Positions 34,181 through 43,550 of a DNA stretch of 64,000 nt are shown one piece after another. Both the position numbers and the translations under genes were made by a program. This DNA is from Rubellimicrobium aerolatum (GTDB taxonomy: Bacteria; Pseudomonadota; Alphaproteobacteria; Rhodobacterales; Rhodobacteraceae), in contig NZ_JAGGJP010000007.1 of the NCBI RefSeq assembly GCF_017872975.1, positions 116,208 through 180,207 on the forward strand, written 5' to 3'. Within the stretch, counting starts at the first letter, position 1; the number at the start of each line of letters is the position of its first letter. The notes under the pieces were generated by a model. The model worked only from the letters and a program-made list of their open reading frames with translations. It did no database searches and was not told the origin of the DNA.

Positions 34181-35320
34181 ATGTCGAAGCGGTCGCGGCG
34201 GCCTGCCGCAGGGATGGTCCGGGGCTCCGCGTCGGACGGGTCCGCGCCGTCGCGCCGCAGGTTGTTGCAGGGCCTCGCCTGCGCCTCGGTCCTGCCCTGG
34301 ATCGCCGGCTGCGGCCGCCGGGGCGGGTCCGACCTGCCGCCAGCGGGCACCGTGGGCAAGGCGGCGCTGCTCGCTCCGGTCTCGGGCCCCTCGGCCAGCC
34401 TGGGCCAGCTCATGCAGCAGGCGGCGGGCCTGGGCGGCAACCCGGTCGGCCCCGCCGCCGAGGTCGAGGTTCTGGACGCCGGCACCACCGAGGAGAGCGC
34501 CGTCGCCGCCGCCCGGGCCGCAGTGGACGGCGGGGCGCGGATGCTGCTCGGGCCGCTCTTCTCGGGCCAGTCCCGCGCCGTGGCCGAGGCCGTGGGGCGC
34601 GGCGTGCCGGTCGTGTCCCTGTCGAACGACAGCGCCATCGCCGGCGGCAACCTCTTCGTGTTCGGCATCACGCCGCTCCAGTCGGCGCGGGCGGTCCTGG
34701 GCTTCGCCGCCGCCCGGGGCCTCCGCCGTGTCGCGGTGGTCGTGCCGCCGGGCGAGTTCGGGGCCCGCTCGGCCCAGGCGGCGCAGGCCGTCGCGCCGGG
34801 CCTTGGCCTCACCCTGGCTCCGCCGATCGTGGCCGGGAGCGCGGTTGGCCTTGCCGGCTCGCTCTCCGCCGCCTCGGGAGGGGCGCTGCCCGATGCCGTC
34901 TACCTCCCGGTCGTCGGCGGCCCCTTCGAGGAGATCGCCCAGGCGGTGGCGGGGACCGGCGTCCAGATCCTGGGCTCGGACCAGTGGTCGGCCATCGAGC
35001 CCCAGCGCAACCCGGCCTTGCGCGGTGCCTGGTTCGCCGCGCCCGACCCGATCCGCTTCGAGGCCTTCGCCCTCGCCTTCGAGGAGCAGGTCGCCGCCGA
35101 GGCCGGGATCGTGGCCGGCCTCGCCTTCGACGCGGTCGAGATGGCGCGGCTCCTGGGCCGGATCGGGCAGCAGGACCGTGACGGGCTCCTGCGCGAGGGT
35201 GGGTTCGACGGGGTGCTCGGACCCTACCGCTTCCTGCCCTCGGGCCAGTGCGAGCGGGCCCTCGCGGTGCTGAACGTGGCCGAGGGCGCGACGACGCTGA
35301 TCGGCAGCCCCTCGGCCTGA
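34181..35320 (+). CDS. LppC/LpoA-like lipoprotein (penicillin-binding protein activator family)
   Basis: A 379-residue periplasmic-binding-fold lipoprotein. The export signal carries SRRRLLQGLACASVLPW and a lipobox WIAGC, so it is lipidated at Cys (about residue 44). The body has the type-1 binding-protein fold: AALLAPVSGPSASLGQLMQQ, MLLGPLFSGQSRAVAEA, VPVVSLSNDSAIAGGNLFVFG and GVLGPYRFLPSGQCERALAV. Rhodobacterales genomes label such proteins penicillin-binding protein activators. Here it lacks the usual rsmI/yraN neighbours and is divergent from gspD, so a cell-wall role linked to the secretin is possible but only inferred. Confidence 0.82.
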   Translation: MSKRSRRPAAGMVRGSASDGSAPSRRRLLQGLACASVLPWIAGCGRRGGSDLPPAGTVGKAALLAPVSGPSASLGQLMQQAAGLGGNPVGPAAEVEVLDAGTTEESAVAAARAAVDGGARMLLGPLFSGQSRAVAEAVGRGVPVVSLSNDSAIAGGNLFVFGITPLQSARAVLGFAAARGLRRVAVVVPPGEFGARSAQAAQAVAPGLGLTLAPPIVAGSAVGLAGSLSAASGGALPDAVYLPVVGGPFEEIAQAVAGTGVQILGSDQWSAIEPQRNPALRGAWFAAPDPIRFEAFALAFEEQVAAEAGIVAGLAFDAVEMARLLGRIGQQDRDGLLREGGFDGVLGPYRFLPSGQCERALAVLNVAEGATTLIGSPSA

Positions 35321-35405
35321 CGACATCGCGACGGCACCGACCGTTTGGGAACAGGGCCGCCGCTCGCCGGTTGGGGCGGCACGCAAGCCTCTCGGAGCGA
35401 CCACC

Positions 35406-35630
35406 ATGACCGACGACCCTGTCCTGCCCGTCCCGCCGCGTCCCGGCGTCGCGCGTCGCGGCGTCCGTGACGCCGACGTTCCGTCGGAGACCCATGCCCA
35501 GGGGTTGCCGGACGTCGGAGAGGGAGCCTCGGCCACCCATCTCGGCCGCGACGTGCCGCTGGGCCTGCAAGCCGGGGAGGACGAAGGGGACGACGGCGAG
35601 TCCGGCGATCCTGGAGCGCGCACGGGCTGA
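35406..35630 (+). CDS. Small acidic hypothetical protein
   Basis: A 74-residue open frame starting MTDDPVLPVPPRPGVARRG and ending in an Asp/Glu/Gly-rich tail. GGAG lies 9 nt before the ATG, and third codon positions are almost all G or C, as in the real genes here. No domain or membrane segment is recognised. It follows the LppC-like gene by 85 bp on the same strand. It could still be a chance frame. Confidence 0.4.
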   Translation: MTDDPVLPVPPRPGVARRGVRDADVPSETHAQGLPDVGEGASATHLGRDVPLGLQAGEDEGDDGESGDPGARTG

Positions 35631-35648
35631 GGACCGGAGCCGGTCCCT

Positions 35649-36878
35649 TTAGGGCGGGGCCGTGGGGCCGCGGTCGGGCGGCGCTCCGATCCCGCCGGGC
35701 GCCATGGGCCCGTGCGGCTCCTCGGGGTTGTGGGAGTGGGTGGACATCTCGGCGCTGGCGGCCACGGCGTCCGGGTCGCCGTCGGGTCCGTAGATCGTCC
35801 GGTGCGTGCCCCAGTAGGCTGCGACGAACACCACCATGGCGGTGGCGAGGCCCAGCGGCACCCCCGCGAGGGCCTGCCGGACGCGGGGGATGAAGTGGAC
35901 CTCCCGCTCGGGGTCGAGGGCGATGAGGAAGATCGTCGACATGATGAGCGCGTGGCCCACCATGTCCACCCGCCCGAAGGGCCAGACCGCCGACAGGAAG
36001 ATGACGATGAGCGCCACCGCCGAGAGCCGCCGCACCAGTGGCGTCCAGAGGAGGCCGAAGCCCATGGTGAACTCGGCCACCCCCGCCATGGGGATGAACA
36101 CGTCGCGCGGCATCCCGAAGGTGAGGAAGGGCTTCTCCTCGACCAGGGGATAGAACCATTCGGGATAGGCGAACTTCTCCAGCGAGGACCACATGAGAGC
36201 GATGGCGACGCCCCAGCGCAGGACCTCGAAGCGGTGGCGGTTCCAGGCGGGGCGGTCGGAGGCGGCGAGCACGAGGTAGCCCGCCACGCCGATGCCGAGG
36301 GCGAGGTAGTCCAGAAGGTGGAACAGGTCGTAGTCGCGCAGGGCGATGGCCCAGAGGACCAGGATGCCCAGCGCCGAGAGCGGCATGGTGCGCCGCCAGA
36401 ACACCCCCGCCGCGATGAGGAGCTGGAACCACGACACCCATTCGTTCGGCGTGGCGAGGTCGGGGGTCAGGTAGATGCCGCCCACGGCGAAGATGGCGAC
36501 GAAGAAGGTGCCGACCGCCACCCGCATGAAGTCGTCGGCCCGCGTCCAGAGCGGGGCCGACGCGCGGTCCATGGCGTCGAGGGCGCGCTGCCCGGCCGCG
36601 CCGCGCTCGAAGGCGCGGGTGGCGAGGAAGAAGGCCAGCACGAGGACGATGGCGGTCCAGAACCAGGGGTTCGTCAGCGAGGCTCCGACGGGCTGGGGCG
36701 GCGCGCCGACGATGTAGGGCGCGAACCACTTCACGTGGGCCTGCGCCGGGGCGGCCCAGGCCAGGGCGCCGCCCAGCGCCGCCGCGCCGGCGACGAGCGG
36801 CGGCGCGGCGCGACGGCCGATGCCCGGGTCATCCAGGCCGCGCGGGTTGCGCCGCTTGCTCGGCCAACATCTTTCCAT
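35649..36878 (-). CDS. DoxX-like multi-pass membrane protein
   Basis: A 409-residue protein with a cleavable or anchor-like N-terminus ending AAPAQAHVKWFAPYIVG, then about nine hydrophobic helices. The segment MWSSLEKFAYPEWFYPLVEE followed by GVAEFTMGFGLLWTPLVRRL resembles DoxX/DoxD quinone-associated membrane proteins (quoted in parts). A polar tail with STHSHNPEEPHGP ends the protein. The function is unknown. ATG 36878 is preceded at 11 nt by a perfect 8-bp-arm palindrome that may be an operator. It lies 73 bp downstream of the efflux pump gene on the same strand but probably has its own promoter. Confidence 0.7.
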   Translation of the reverse strand: MERCWPSKRRNPRGLDDPGIGRRAAPPLVAGAAALGGALAWAAPAQAHVKWFAPYIVGAPPQPVGASLTNPWFWTAIVLVLAFFLATRAFERGAAGQRALDAMDRASAPLWTRADDFMRVAVGTFFVAIFAVGGIYLTPDLATPNEWVSWFQLLIAAGVFWRRTMPLSALGILVLWAIALRDYDLFHLLDYLALGIGVAGYLVLAASDRPAWNRHRFEVLRWGVAIALMWSSLEKFAYPEWFYPLVEEKPFLTFGMPRDVFIPMAGVAEFTMGFGLLWTPLVRRLSAVALIVIFLSAVWPFGRVDMVGHALIMSTIFLIALDPEREVHFIPRVRQALAGVPLGLATAMVVFVAAYWGTHRTIYGPDGDPDAVAASAEMSTHSHNPEEPHGPMAPGGIGAPPDRGPTAPP

Positions 36879-36888
36879 CGGCTGGGCC

Positions 36889-36907
36889 TCCACGAACCGT
36901 TCGTGGA
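36889..36907. promoter_or_regulatory. Operator-like palindrome upstream of the DoxX-like gene
   Basis: Perfect 8-bp arms TCCACGAA and TTCGTGGA are separated by CCG, ending 10 nt before the start codon. The symmetry and position suggest a repressor site overlapping the transcription or translation start. No cognate regulator lies next to it. Confidence 0.55.
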
Positions 36908-36951
36908 AGCACCTAGGCGCGGCGGTCCTTCCGTCCACGGCGGCCCGGCGA

Positions 36952-39900
36952 TCAGGCCGGCCGCGCCGCATCGCCGGCCGGGGTCGTCCGGTCGAGGCGG
37001 AACATCCGCGCGACGACGACGTAGAACAGCGGCACGAACAGCACGCCCAGCACCGTGGCCGAGATCGTGCCGCCCAGCACGCCCGAGCCGATGGCCGTGC
37101 GCCCGCCCGAGCCCGCGCCGGTGCTGAGCACCAGGGGCAGCACACCCAGCGAGAAGGCCATCGAGGTCATGATGATCGGCCGGAACCGCTGCCGCGCCGC
37201 CTCGGTGACGGCCCGCAGCAGCGGCTCGCCGGCCTGCTGCCGCTCGCGCGCGAACTCCACGATCAGGATGGCGTTCTTGCCGGTCAGGCCGATGACGGTG
37301 AGCAGGCCCACTTGGAAGAACACGCCGTTCTCGAAGCCGCCGATCCAGGCGCCCAGCAGCGCGCCCAGCACGCCGATGGGCATGGCCAGCATCACCGCGA
37401 AAGGGATGCTCCAGCTCTCGTAGAGGGCGGCCAGCGACAGGAACACCACTGCCAGCGACAGCGCGTAGAGCAGGGGGGCCTGGCTGCCCGACTCGCGCTC
37501 CTCCAGCGAGAGCCCGGTCCAGGCGACGGCGAAGCCACCGGGGAGCTGGGCGGCCAGACGCTCGATCTCGGCCATGGCCTCGCCGGTGGTGACCCCCGGC
37601 GCGGGCGAGCCCTGGATCTGCATGGAGGGCACGCCGTTGTAGCGGTTGATCCCCTGAGCCCCCTGGGTCCAGGCGCCCTCGGCGAAGTTGGAGAAGGGCA
37701 CGAGCCCGCCCGAGGCGTTGCGGACGCGCCACTGCTCCAGGTCCGAGGGCGTCGCGCGCGAGTCGGGCTCGCCCTGGACGTAGACCCGCTTGATGCGGCC
37801 CTGGTCGATGAAGTCGTTGACGTATTGCCCGGCCCAGGCGACCGACAGCAGGTTGCCGACATCCGTGGCCGAGATGCCCATGGCCCCGGCCTTGCGCCAG
37901 TCGATGTCGAGGTGGAACTGCGCCGCGTCCTCCATGCCGTTGGGGCGGATCGAGGCGATGAGGCCGCTCTGCGACGCCATGCCGAGGAGCTGGTTGCGCG
38001 CCTCCAGGAGCTGGTCGTGCGTCTGGCCGCCGCGCGCCTGGAGGTAGAAGTCGAAGCCCGACACGTTGCCGAGCTCGATCACCGAGGGCGGGACGATGGG
38101 GAAGACCATGGCGTCGCGGATCTGGCTGAAGGCGCCGAAGGCCCGGCCCGCGATGGCCTGCACGGCGAGCGAGGGGTCCTCGCGCTCGGACCAGTCCTTG
38201 AGCCGCACGAAGACCAGCGCCATGTTCTGCCCCTGGCCGGCGAAGCCGAAGCCGACCACGCCGAAGACCGACTCCACCGCCGCGCTTTCCTGCGTCAGGT
38301 AGTAGTCCTCGATCTGCTGCACCACGTCGAGCGTGCGCTCGGAGGTCGCGCCGGTCGGCCCCTGCACCATGGTCAGGAGGATGCCCTGGTCCTCCTCGGG
38401 GAGGAAGCCGGTGGGGGTGCGGGCGAACAGGAGCCCCATCGCCACCGCGAGCGCCACGTAGACGATCCCGACGCGCACGGGCCGCCGCACGATCCAGCCG
38501 ACGCTGCCGGTGTAGCCGCGCGTCAGCCGGTCGAAGGCGCGGTTGAACAGGCCGAAGGGGCCGCGCGCCTTGGGGTGGCTGTTGCTCTTCAGGATCGTGG
38601 CGCAGAGCGCGGGCGTCAGCGTCAGCGCGACCACGACCGACAGCGCCATGGCCGAGGCGATGGTGATGGCGAACTGCTGGTAGATGACGCCGGTCGAGCC
38701 GCCGAAGAAGGCCATGGGCACGAACACCGCCGACAGCACCAGCGCGATGCCGATGAGAGCGCCGGTGATCTGGTCCATCGACTTGCGCGTGGCCTCCAGG
38801 GGGCCGAGGCCGTCCTCGGCCATGACGCGCTCGACGTTCTCGACCACCACGATGGCGTCGTCCACGAGGAGGCCGATGGCCAGCACCATGGCGAGCATCG
38901 TCAGCGTGTTGATCGAGAAGCCCGCCGCCGCCAGCACGCCGAAGGTGCCGAGCAGCACCACGGGGACCGCCAGCGTCGGGATCAGCGTGGCGCGGAGGTT
39001 CTGGAGGAACAGGAACATCACCAGGAAGACGAGGACGATGGCCTCGACCAGGGTCTTGACGACCTCCTCGATGGAGATCTCCACGAAGGGGGTGGTGTCG
39101 TAGGGGATGACGTATTCGACCCCCTCGGGGAAGAATCCGGCGAACTCCTCCAGCCGCTCCTTGACCAGATCGGAGGTGTCGAGCGCGTTGGCCCCGGGCG
39201 CGAGGCTGATCGCCATGCCCGCTGAGGGCTGGCCGTTGAAGCGCGAGATGAAGTCGTAGCTTTGGGCCCCGATCTCCACCCGCGCCACGTCGCCCAGGAG
39301 GACGAGGCCGCCGTTCGTCTCGGCGCGCAGCACGATCTGGCGGAAGTCCTCGGGCGTCTGGAGCAGCGACTGCGCGGTGACGGTGGCGTTGAGCTGCTGG
39401 CCCGGGGGCGCGGGCTGCGCCCCGAAGGAGCCCGCCGAGATCTGGGCGTTCTCCTCGGACACGGCGGCCACCACGTCGCCCGGCGTCAGGTCGAAGGCCG
39501 CGAGCTTGGACGGGTCGAGCCAGATCCGCATGGCGTACTGCCCGCCGAAGACCTGCACGCTGCCCACGCCCTCGATGCGGCTGAGGTCGTCCACGAGGTT
39601 GCTGATCATGTAGTCGGCGAGGTCGGCCTGCCCGATCTCCTCGGTCCCGGAGATGAGCGAGATCACCATCAGGAAGCCCGCCGAGGACTTCTGCACGACG
39701 ATGCCCTGGCGCTGCACCGGCTCGGGCAGGAGCGGGGTGGCCTGGGACAGCTTGTTCTGCACCTGCACCTGGGCGATGTCCGGGTCCGTGCCGGTCTCGA
39801 AGGTCAGCGTGATGGTGGCCGAGCCCGCCGAGGTCGAGTTCGACGAGATGTAGCGCAGCCCGTCGAGGCCGGTCATCTGCTGCTCGATGACCTGGGTGAC

Positions 39901-40080
39901 GGTGTTGCCCACCGTCTCGGCCGAGGCGCCGGGATAGGTCGCCCGCACCGTCACCGAGGGCGGCGCGATCTGCGGGTATTGCGCGATGGGGAGCGTCAGG
40001 ATGGCCAGGAGGCCGACGCCCATGATGAGGATGGAGATCACCCAGGCGAAGATCGGGCGGTCGATGAAGAAGCGGGCCAT
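36952..40080 (-). CDS. RND multidrug efflux transporter, HAE1 (AcrB/MexB) family
   Basis: A full-length 1042-residue inner-membrane drug/proton antiporter. It starts [20 protein letters not shown] and has the expected two sets of six helices with large periplasmic loops. The proton-relay aspartates are in [20 protein letters not shown] and the relay lysine is in [17 protein letters not shown]. It lies 25 bp after the adaptor gene. No outer-membrane TolC-type partner is encoded nearby, so one elsewhere in the genome must complete the pump. It ends just before the DoxX-like gene. Confidence 0.97.
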   Translation of the reverse strand: MARFFIDRPIFAWVISILIMGVGLLAILTLPIAQYPQIAPPSVTVRATYPGASAETVGNTVTQVIEQQMTGLDGLRYISSNSTSAGSATITLTFETGTDPDIAQVQVQNKLSQATPLLPEPVQRQGIVVQKSSAGFLMVISLISGTEEIGQADLADYMISNLVDDLSRIEGVGSVQVFGGQYAMRIWLDPSKLAAFDLTPGDVVAAVSEENAQISAGSFGAQPAPPGQQLNATVTAQSLLQTPEDFRQIVLRAETNGGLVLLGDVARVEIGAQSYDFISRFNGQPSAGMAISLAPGANALDTSDLVKERLEEFAGFFPEGVEYVIPYDTTPFVEISIEEVVKTLVEAIVLVFLVMFLFLQNLRATLIPTLAVPVVLLGTFGVLAAAGFSINTLTMLAMVLAIGLLVDDAIVVVENVERVMAEDGLGPLEATRKSMDQITGALIGIALVLSAVFVPMAFFGGSTGVIYQQFAITIASAMALSVVVALTLTPALCATILKSNSHPKARGPFGLFNRAFDRLTRGYTGSVGWIVRRPVRVGIVYVALAVAMGLLFARTPTGFLPEEDQGILLTMVQGPTGATSERTLDVVQQIEDYYLTQESAAVESVFGVVGFGFAGQGQNMALVFVRLKDWSEREDPSLAVQAIAGRAFGAFSQIRDAMVFPIVPPSVIELGNVSGFDFYLQARGGQTHDQLLEARNQLLGMASQSGLIASIRPNGMEDAAQFHLDIDWRKAGAMGISATDVGNLLSVAWAGQYVNDFIDQGRIKRVYVQGEPDSRATPSDLEQWRVRNASGGLVPFSNFAEGAWTQGAQGINRYNGVPSMQIQGSPAPGVTTGEAMAEIERLAAQLPGGFAVAWTGLSLEERESGSQAPLLYALSLAVVFLSLAALYESWSIPFAVMLAMPIGVLGALLGAWIGGFENGVFFQVGLLTVIGLTGKNAILIVEFARERQQAGEPLLRAVTEAARQRFRPIIMTSMAFSLGVLPLVLSTGAGSGGRTAIGSGVLGGTISATVLGVLFVPLFYVVVARMFRLDRTTPAGDAARPA

Positions 40081-40105
40081 GCGCGGCTCCCTGGTTCGGG
40101 CTGGG

Positions 40106-41293
40106 TCAGTCGGCGGCGGCGTCCGGGGCGGCGGCCCCGGCCGGCGGGTCCGCCATGGCCGTCTCCTCCGGCCGCTCCTCGGGCGCGACGGTCGCGCCGG
40201 GCGCGGCCCGTTGCAGGCCCGCCACGATCACCCGGTCGCCGGGCTGGAGGCCGTCGCTCACCACCCAGTCCGAGCCGCGATCCTCGAGCACGGTCAGGAG
40301 GCGTTCCTCGACCACGTTCCCGGCGTTGACGACCAGGGCGGTCGGGCGGCCCCGGCGGTCGCGGCCCACCCCCTCCTGCGGGACGAGGAACACGTCGTCC
40401 ACGGCGCCGGTGGGGATCTCGACCTGCACGTACATCCCCGGCAGCAGCAGCTTGTCGGGGTTGGGGAACTCCATCCGCAGCACGACGACGCCGGTCTGCT
40501 CGTCCACCTGGGGCTCGGCGGCGGTGAGCTCGCCCGTGTGCTCGAACTCCGATCCGTCGGCGAGGATCAGGCGCACGGTGCGGTCGGCCCCGTCGAGGTC
40601 GGCCTGGGTCTGGCCGCGCCGCCACGCCAGAAGCTCGGCGGCCGATTGCGTCACGTCCACGTAGACGGGATCGATCTGGCGGATCACGGTCAGCGGGTCG
40701 GCCTGGCTCGCGGTCACGAGCGCGCCCTGGCTGGTCAGCGACAGGCCGATCTCGCCCGAGATGGGGGCGGTGATCGTGGTGCGCTCCAGCTCGATCCGGG
40801 CCGACAGCAGTTGCGCCTGCGCCACCTGGAGCGCGGCGCGGGCGGCGTCGCGGGCGGCGATGGCCTCGTCGAAGACCTGCTGGCTGGCCACGTCGCGCTC
40901 CCGCAGCTCCTCGACCCGCGTCGCCTCGCGCTCGGCGGCGCCGAGCTGCGCCTGGGCCTGCGCGACGGCGGCCTCGGCCTGGGCGAGGGTCGCCTCGTAG
41001 GTGGTGGGGTCGATGGTGTAGAGCACCTCGCCCGCCTCGACGCGGCTGCCTTCCTGGAAGCGCCGCTCGGTGACGAGGCCGGCCACCTGCGGGCGCACCT
41101 CGGCCGAGGCCGAGGCCGCGACCCGGCCGGGCAGCGTCGATGTCAGCGTGACCGACTGCGGTTGCAGCGTCACGACGGTCACCGCCGTCGGCGGCGGCGC
41201 GTCCTGCGCCGAGGCGGCGGCGGCAAGACCGAGCAGGGCGGGGCCGAGCAGGGCGGTCGCCGCGAGGCGGAGCGTTCTGGGGAGGAGGGCCAC
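40106..41293 (-). CDS. RND efflux periplasmic adaptor (AcrA/MexA family)
   Basis: A 395-residue membrane fusion protein. A signal sequence ([20 protein letters not shown]) precedes the lipoyl half [20 protein letters not shown], an Ala/Gln-rich helical hairpin ([20 protein letters not shown]), the second lipoyl half [12 protein letters not shown], and the beta-barrel and proximal domains ([19 protein letters not shown]). There is no lipobox cysteine. The start is GTG at 41293 with GGGAG about 10 nt upstream. It is the first gene of the pump operon, divergent from the tetR gene across an operator. Confidence 0.94.
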   Translation of the reverse strand: MALLPRTLRLAATALLGPALLGLAAAASAQDAPPPTAVTVVTLQPQSVTLTSTLPGRVAASASAEVRPQVAGLVTERRFQEGSRVEAGEVLYTIDPTTYEATLAQAEAAVAQAQAQLGAAEREATRVEELRERDVASQQVFDEAIAARDAARAALQVAQAQLLSARIELERTTITAPISGEIGLSLTSQGALVTASQADPLTVIRQIDPVYVDVTQSAAELLAWRRGQTQADLDGADRTVRLILADGSEFEHTGELTAAEPQVDEQTGVVVLRMEFPNPDKLLLPGMYVQVEIPTGAVDDVFLVPQEGVGRDRRGRPTALVVNAGNVVEERLLTVLEDRGSDWVVSDGLQPGDRVIVAGLQRAAPGATVAPEERPEETAMADPPAGAAAPDAAAD

Positions 41294-41346
41294 GGATCGA
41301 AGCTCCCGGATGGCGGGGCCCCTTGTGCGGCGGCCCGGAGTTGCAA

Positions 41347-41368
41347 TATGAAACTTTGCGGTTCCATA
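41347..41368. promoter_or_regulatory. Probable TetR operator
   Basis: TATGAAAC-TTTGCG-GTTCCATA: 8-bp arms matching at 7 positions, centred in the 168-bp gap between the divergent efflux adaptor and tetR genes. It lies in a short A/T-rich patch where both promoters must be. Such sites are the usual targets of AcrR-type repressors. Confidence 0.65.
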
Positions 41369-41461
41369 AACGTGGAGCCCCGCGCGATGCAAGCGCCTTG
41401 CGCGATCCGGTCCGGGGCGACGCGCCCGGACGGGCCGGTGCCCGGAAAGGAGGCAGGCGTG

Positions 41462-42118
41462 ATGGCCGCCGAGGAGGACAGCGAACGACCGAGGCGGGGC
41501 CGTCCCGTCGCTCTCGGCGCGGGGGAGCGCCGGGAGAGGATCCTCGACGCGCTGGCCGAGGTCTTTCGCGAGTCGGGCATGAGCGGCACCACCATGGCCG
41601 CCGTCGCCCGCCGGGCCGGGATGTCCAAGCGCACGGTCTATGAGGTCTTCGACGACCGCGCGGCGCTGTTCGCGGCCTACCTGAGCCGGCTCCGCCACGA
41701 GTTCGTGCAACCCCTGGACGACGCGGCGCGGGCCCTGCCGCTGGAGGAGCGGCTGCGCCGGCTGCTCGCGCCGCGCGCCTACGCCAGCTCCTTCGACCTG
41801 CCGCTGGCCGTCCTGCGGGCGATGATCGCCGAGGGGCCCGAGCGGCCCGACATGGCGCGGACCTTCCTCGCCGAGGGGCCGGGCGCGATCCGCGAGCTGA
41901 TCCGGGCCGAGCTCGACCGGGCGGTGGCGCGGGGCGAGGCGACGATCGCCGACACGGGGGCCGCCGCCGCGCTGCTGGCCGACATGATCCGGCCCAGCCC
42001 TCTCGACGTGCTGATCGACCCGGCGAGCCTGCCGGGCGACGCGGCGATCCAGGCGCGGTTCGACCTGGCGATCCGCGTCTTCCTGCGCGGCGTCGCGGAC
42101 GGGCCCGCGGCGACCTGA
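41462..42118 (+). CDS. TetR/AcrR-family transcriptional regulator
   Basis: A 218-residue repressor. The N-terminal helix-turn-helix reads ERILDALAEVFRESGMSGTT, then MAAVARRAGMSKRTVYEVFD (about residues 22-62). It is followed by an all-helical ligand-binding domain. ATG 41462 has a near-consensus AAAGGAGG 8 nt upstream. It is divergent from an AcrAB-type pump with a palindromic site in between, so it most likely represses that pump and itself and is released by a pump substrate. Confidence 0.93.
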   Translation: MAAEEDSERPRRGRPVALGAGERRERILDALAEVFRESGMSGTTMAAVARRAGMSKRTVYEVFDDRAALFAAYLSRLRHEFVQPLDDAARALPLEERLRRLLAPRAYASSFDLPLAVLRAMIAEGPERPDMARTFLAEGPGAIRELIRAELDRAVARGEATIADTGAAAALLADMIRPSPLDVLIDPASLPGDAAIQARFDLAIRVFLRGVADGPAAT

Positions 42119-42451
42119 CGCCCGCGCGCCGAGGCCGGGGAGGCCGATCCGGCGCAGGCGCGCGGCCGCGACGCCGGCGAGGCGCGGGAGGACGGGGCGG
42201 CGAATCGGGTCGGTCATGGGTCGGGCACTCCTTGGGTCTGATGGGACCAGGATGCCCGAGGCGGGTTAACCGAATCCGACAGCAACGAACGCTCGGGGCC
42301 GGTTCGCGCAACGGGGGTCGGGGGTGATTCGCGCCGCGCGGCACGGGGGGTCGGCCGGGGAACGGCGGCGGGCGGACGCCCGCCCCGCGGGAGGGCGGGG
42401 CCGTCCGATCCGCGCCGGAGGGGGCTGTCCGCCGTCTTTGTCTATTCATTG
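42119..42451. other. Intergenic region after tetR
   Basis: No supported gene. A minus-strand frame starting MTDPIRRPVLPRLAG at 42217 has a decent AAGGAG but no stop of its own and runs antisense through tetR, so I do not accept it. A palindromic GGTTAACC lies near 42263. Confidence 0.4.
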
Positions 42452-42491
42452 AATACATAAGATTGACTTGGGGCTTCCGAACCTGTAGATC
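42452..42491 (+). promoter_or_regulatory. Promoter and shared motif of the betaine transporter operon
   Basis: -35 TTGACT (42463-42468), 17-nt spacer, -10 TAGATC (42486-42491). The motif AATACATAAGATTGAC (42452-42467) overlaps the -35 and closely matches AATACATATTGTAGAC at 46341-46356 before the next unit, suggesting a common repressor, probably the local GntR protein. Confidence 0.5.
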
Positions 42492-42637
42492 AGGCGGTCA
42501 AGGCGGCCCGGCAGAGGCCGCCGAGACCGACAGGGTCCTTCGTCCAGAGCGTCGCCGCCCCCCGGGGCCGGGGGCGCGGCGTCCCCCGAGGGCGCGCGGC
42601 GGGCCTGCCCGATCCAACCGCAACAGGGGTTACATCC

Positions 42638-43492
42638 ATGAACATCATGCAGACCGCGCTTGGCGCGATGGCCGTCGCCGGCGCGCTGGCCGCTCCGGCG
42701 ATCGCCCAGGAAGGCAAGGAGATCCAGATCGGGACGATGACGTGGGAGGACCTCACGCCCATCACCGGGATCACCAAGGCCGTGCTGGAGAAGGCCGGCT
42801 ACACCGTCGAGGTGACCGAGTTCTCGGAATGGGGCATCGCCTTCTCGGCGCTGACCAACGGCGACGTGGACATCATGGTCGCGCAGGCGGACTACGCGGC
42901 GCACGACTACTGGGACCGCTTCAAGGACGACCTGGAGAAGATCTCGCCGGTGTCGCACGGGCTGTACCAGGCGCTGGTGGTGCCGAGCTACGTCCCCGTC
43001 GGGTCCATGGAGGAGCTGAACGCCCACGCCGAGCAGTTCGGCGGCAAGATCGTCGGCATCGAGCCGGGGTCGGGTCTGATGCAGGACGCCGCCGAGGCGG
43101 TGGACGCCTACGGGCTGGAGCTGGACCTCGTGGAGGGCAGCACGGCGGCGATGACGGCGGCGCTCCAGTCGGCCATCGAGCGGGAGGAGTGGATCGTCGC
43201 GGCGATCTGGACCCCCTCGTGGATGATGGAGAAGTTCGACGTGAAGTTCCTCGCGGACCCGAAGGGCGTGTTCCCGTCGGCGCAGTCCTACTACTGGATC
43301 GGGCGCGACGGATTCTCGGCCGAGCAGCCCCACGCGCGCGAGCAGCTCGCCAGCGTCTATGTCCCGCTGGAGGACATCCTGTCGATCAACGGCGCGGTCG
43401 CGGACGGGGCGACCATGGATCAGGCGGTCGCCGACTGGATGGCCGCGCACGAGGATCTGGTGGGCCGCTGGTCCAACCTCAAGGCCGAGTGA
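42638..43492 (+). CDS. proX: Glycine-betaine-type ABC transporter, substrate-binding protein
   Basis: A 284-residue periplasmic protein of the OpuAC/ProX family binding quaternary amines. A signal peptide ends APAIAQ. The ligand-cage pattern follows with TMTWEDLTPITGITKAVLE, VAQADYAAHDYWDRFK and AIWTPSWMMEKFDVKFL; the tryptophans and tyrosines there would box a trimethylammonium group. Four transporter genes follow in order X-V-W-W, with a promoter and shared motif upstream. The catabolic genes downstream suggest that the ligand is used as a nutrient and not only for osmoprotection. Confidence 0.92.
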   Translation: MNIMQTALGAMAVAGALAAPAIAQEGKEIQIGTMTWEDLTPITGITKAVLEKAGYTVEVTEFSEWGIAFSALTNGDVDIMVAQADYAAHDYWDRFKDDLEKISPVSHGLYQALVVPSYVPVGSMEELNAHAEQFGGKIVGIEPGSGLMQDAAEAVDAYGLELDLVEGSTAAMTAALQSAIEREEWIVAAIWTPSWMMEKFDVKFLADPKGVFPSAQSYYWIGRDGFSAEQPHAREQLASVYVPLEDILSINGAVADGATMDQAVADWMAAHEDLVGRWSNLKAE

Positions 43493-43550
43493 TCGGCGGG
43501 CCCCCCCGGCGGGTCCGGGGGGGCGTCCCTGTCTGGAAAGGAGCGGGCGG

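Noticed and set aside
40106..42217. Minus-strand frame starting MTDPIRRPVLPRLAG with an AAGGAG site
   Set aside because: It runs antisense through all of tetR without its own stop before joining the efflux adaptor frame; the real adaptor start is the GTG at 41293.
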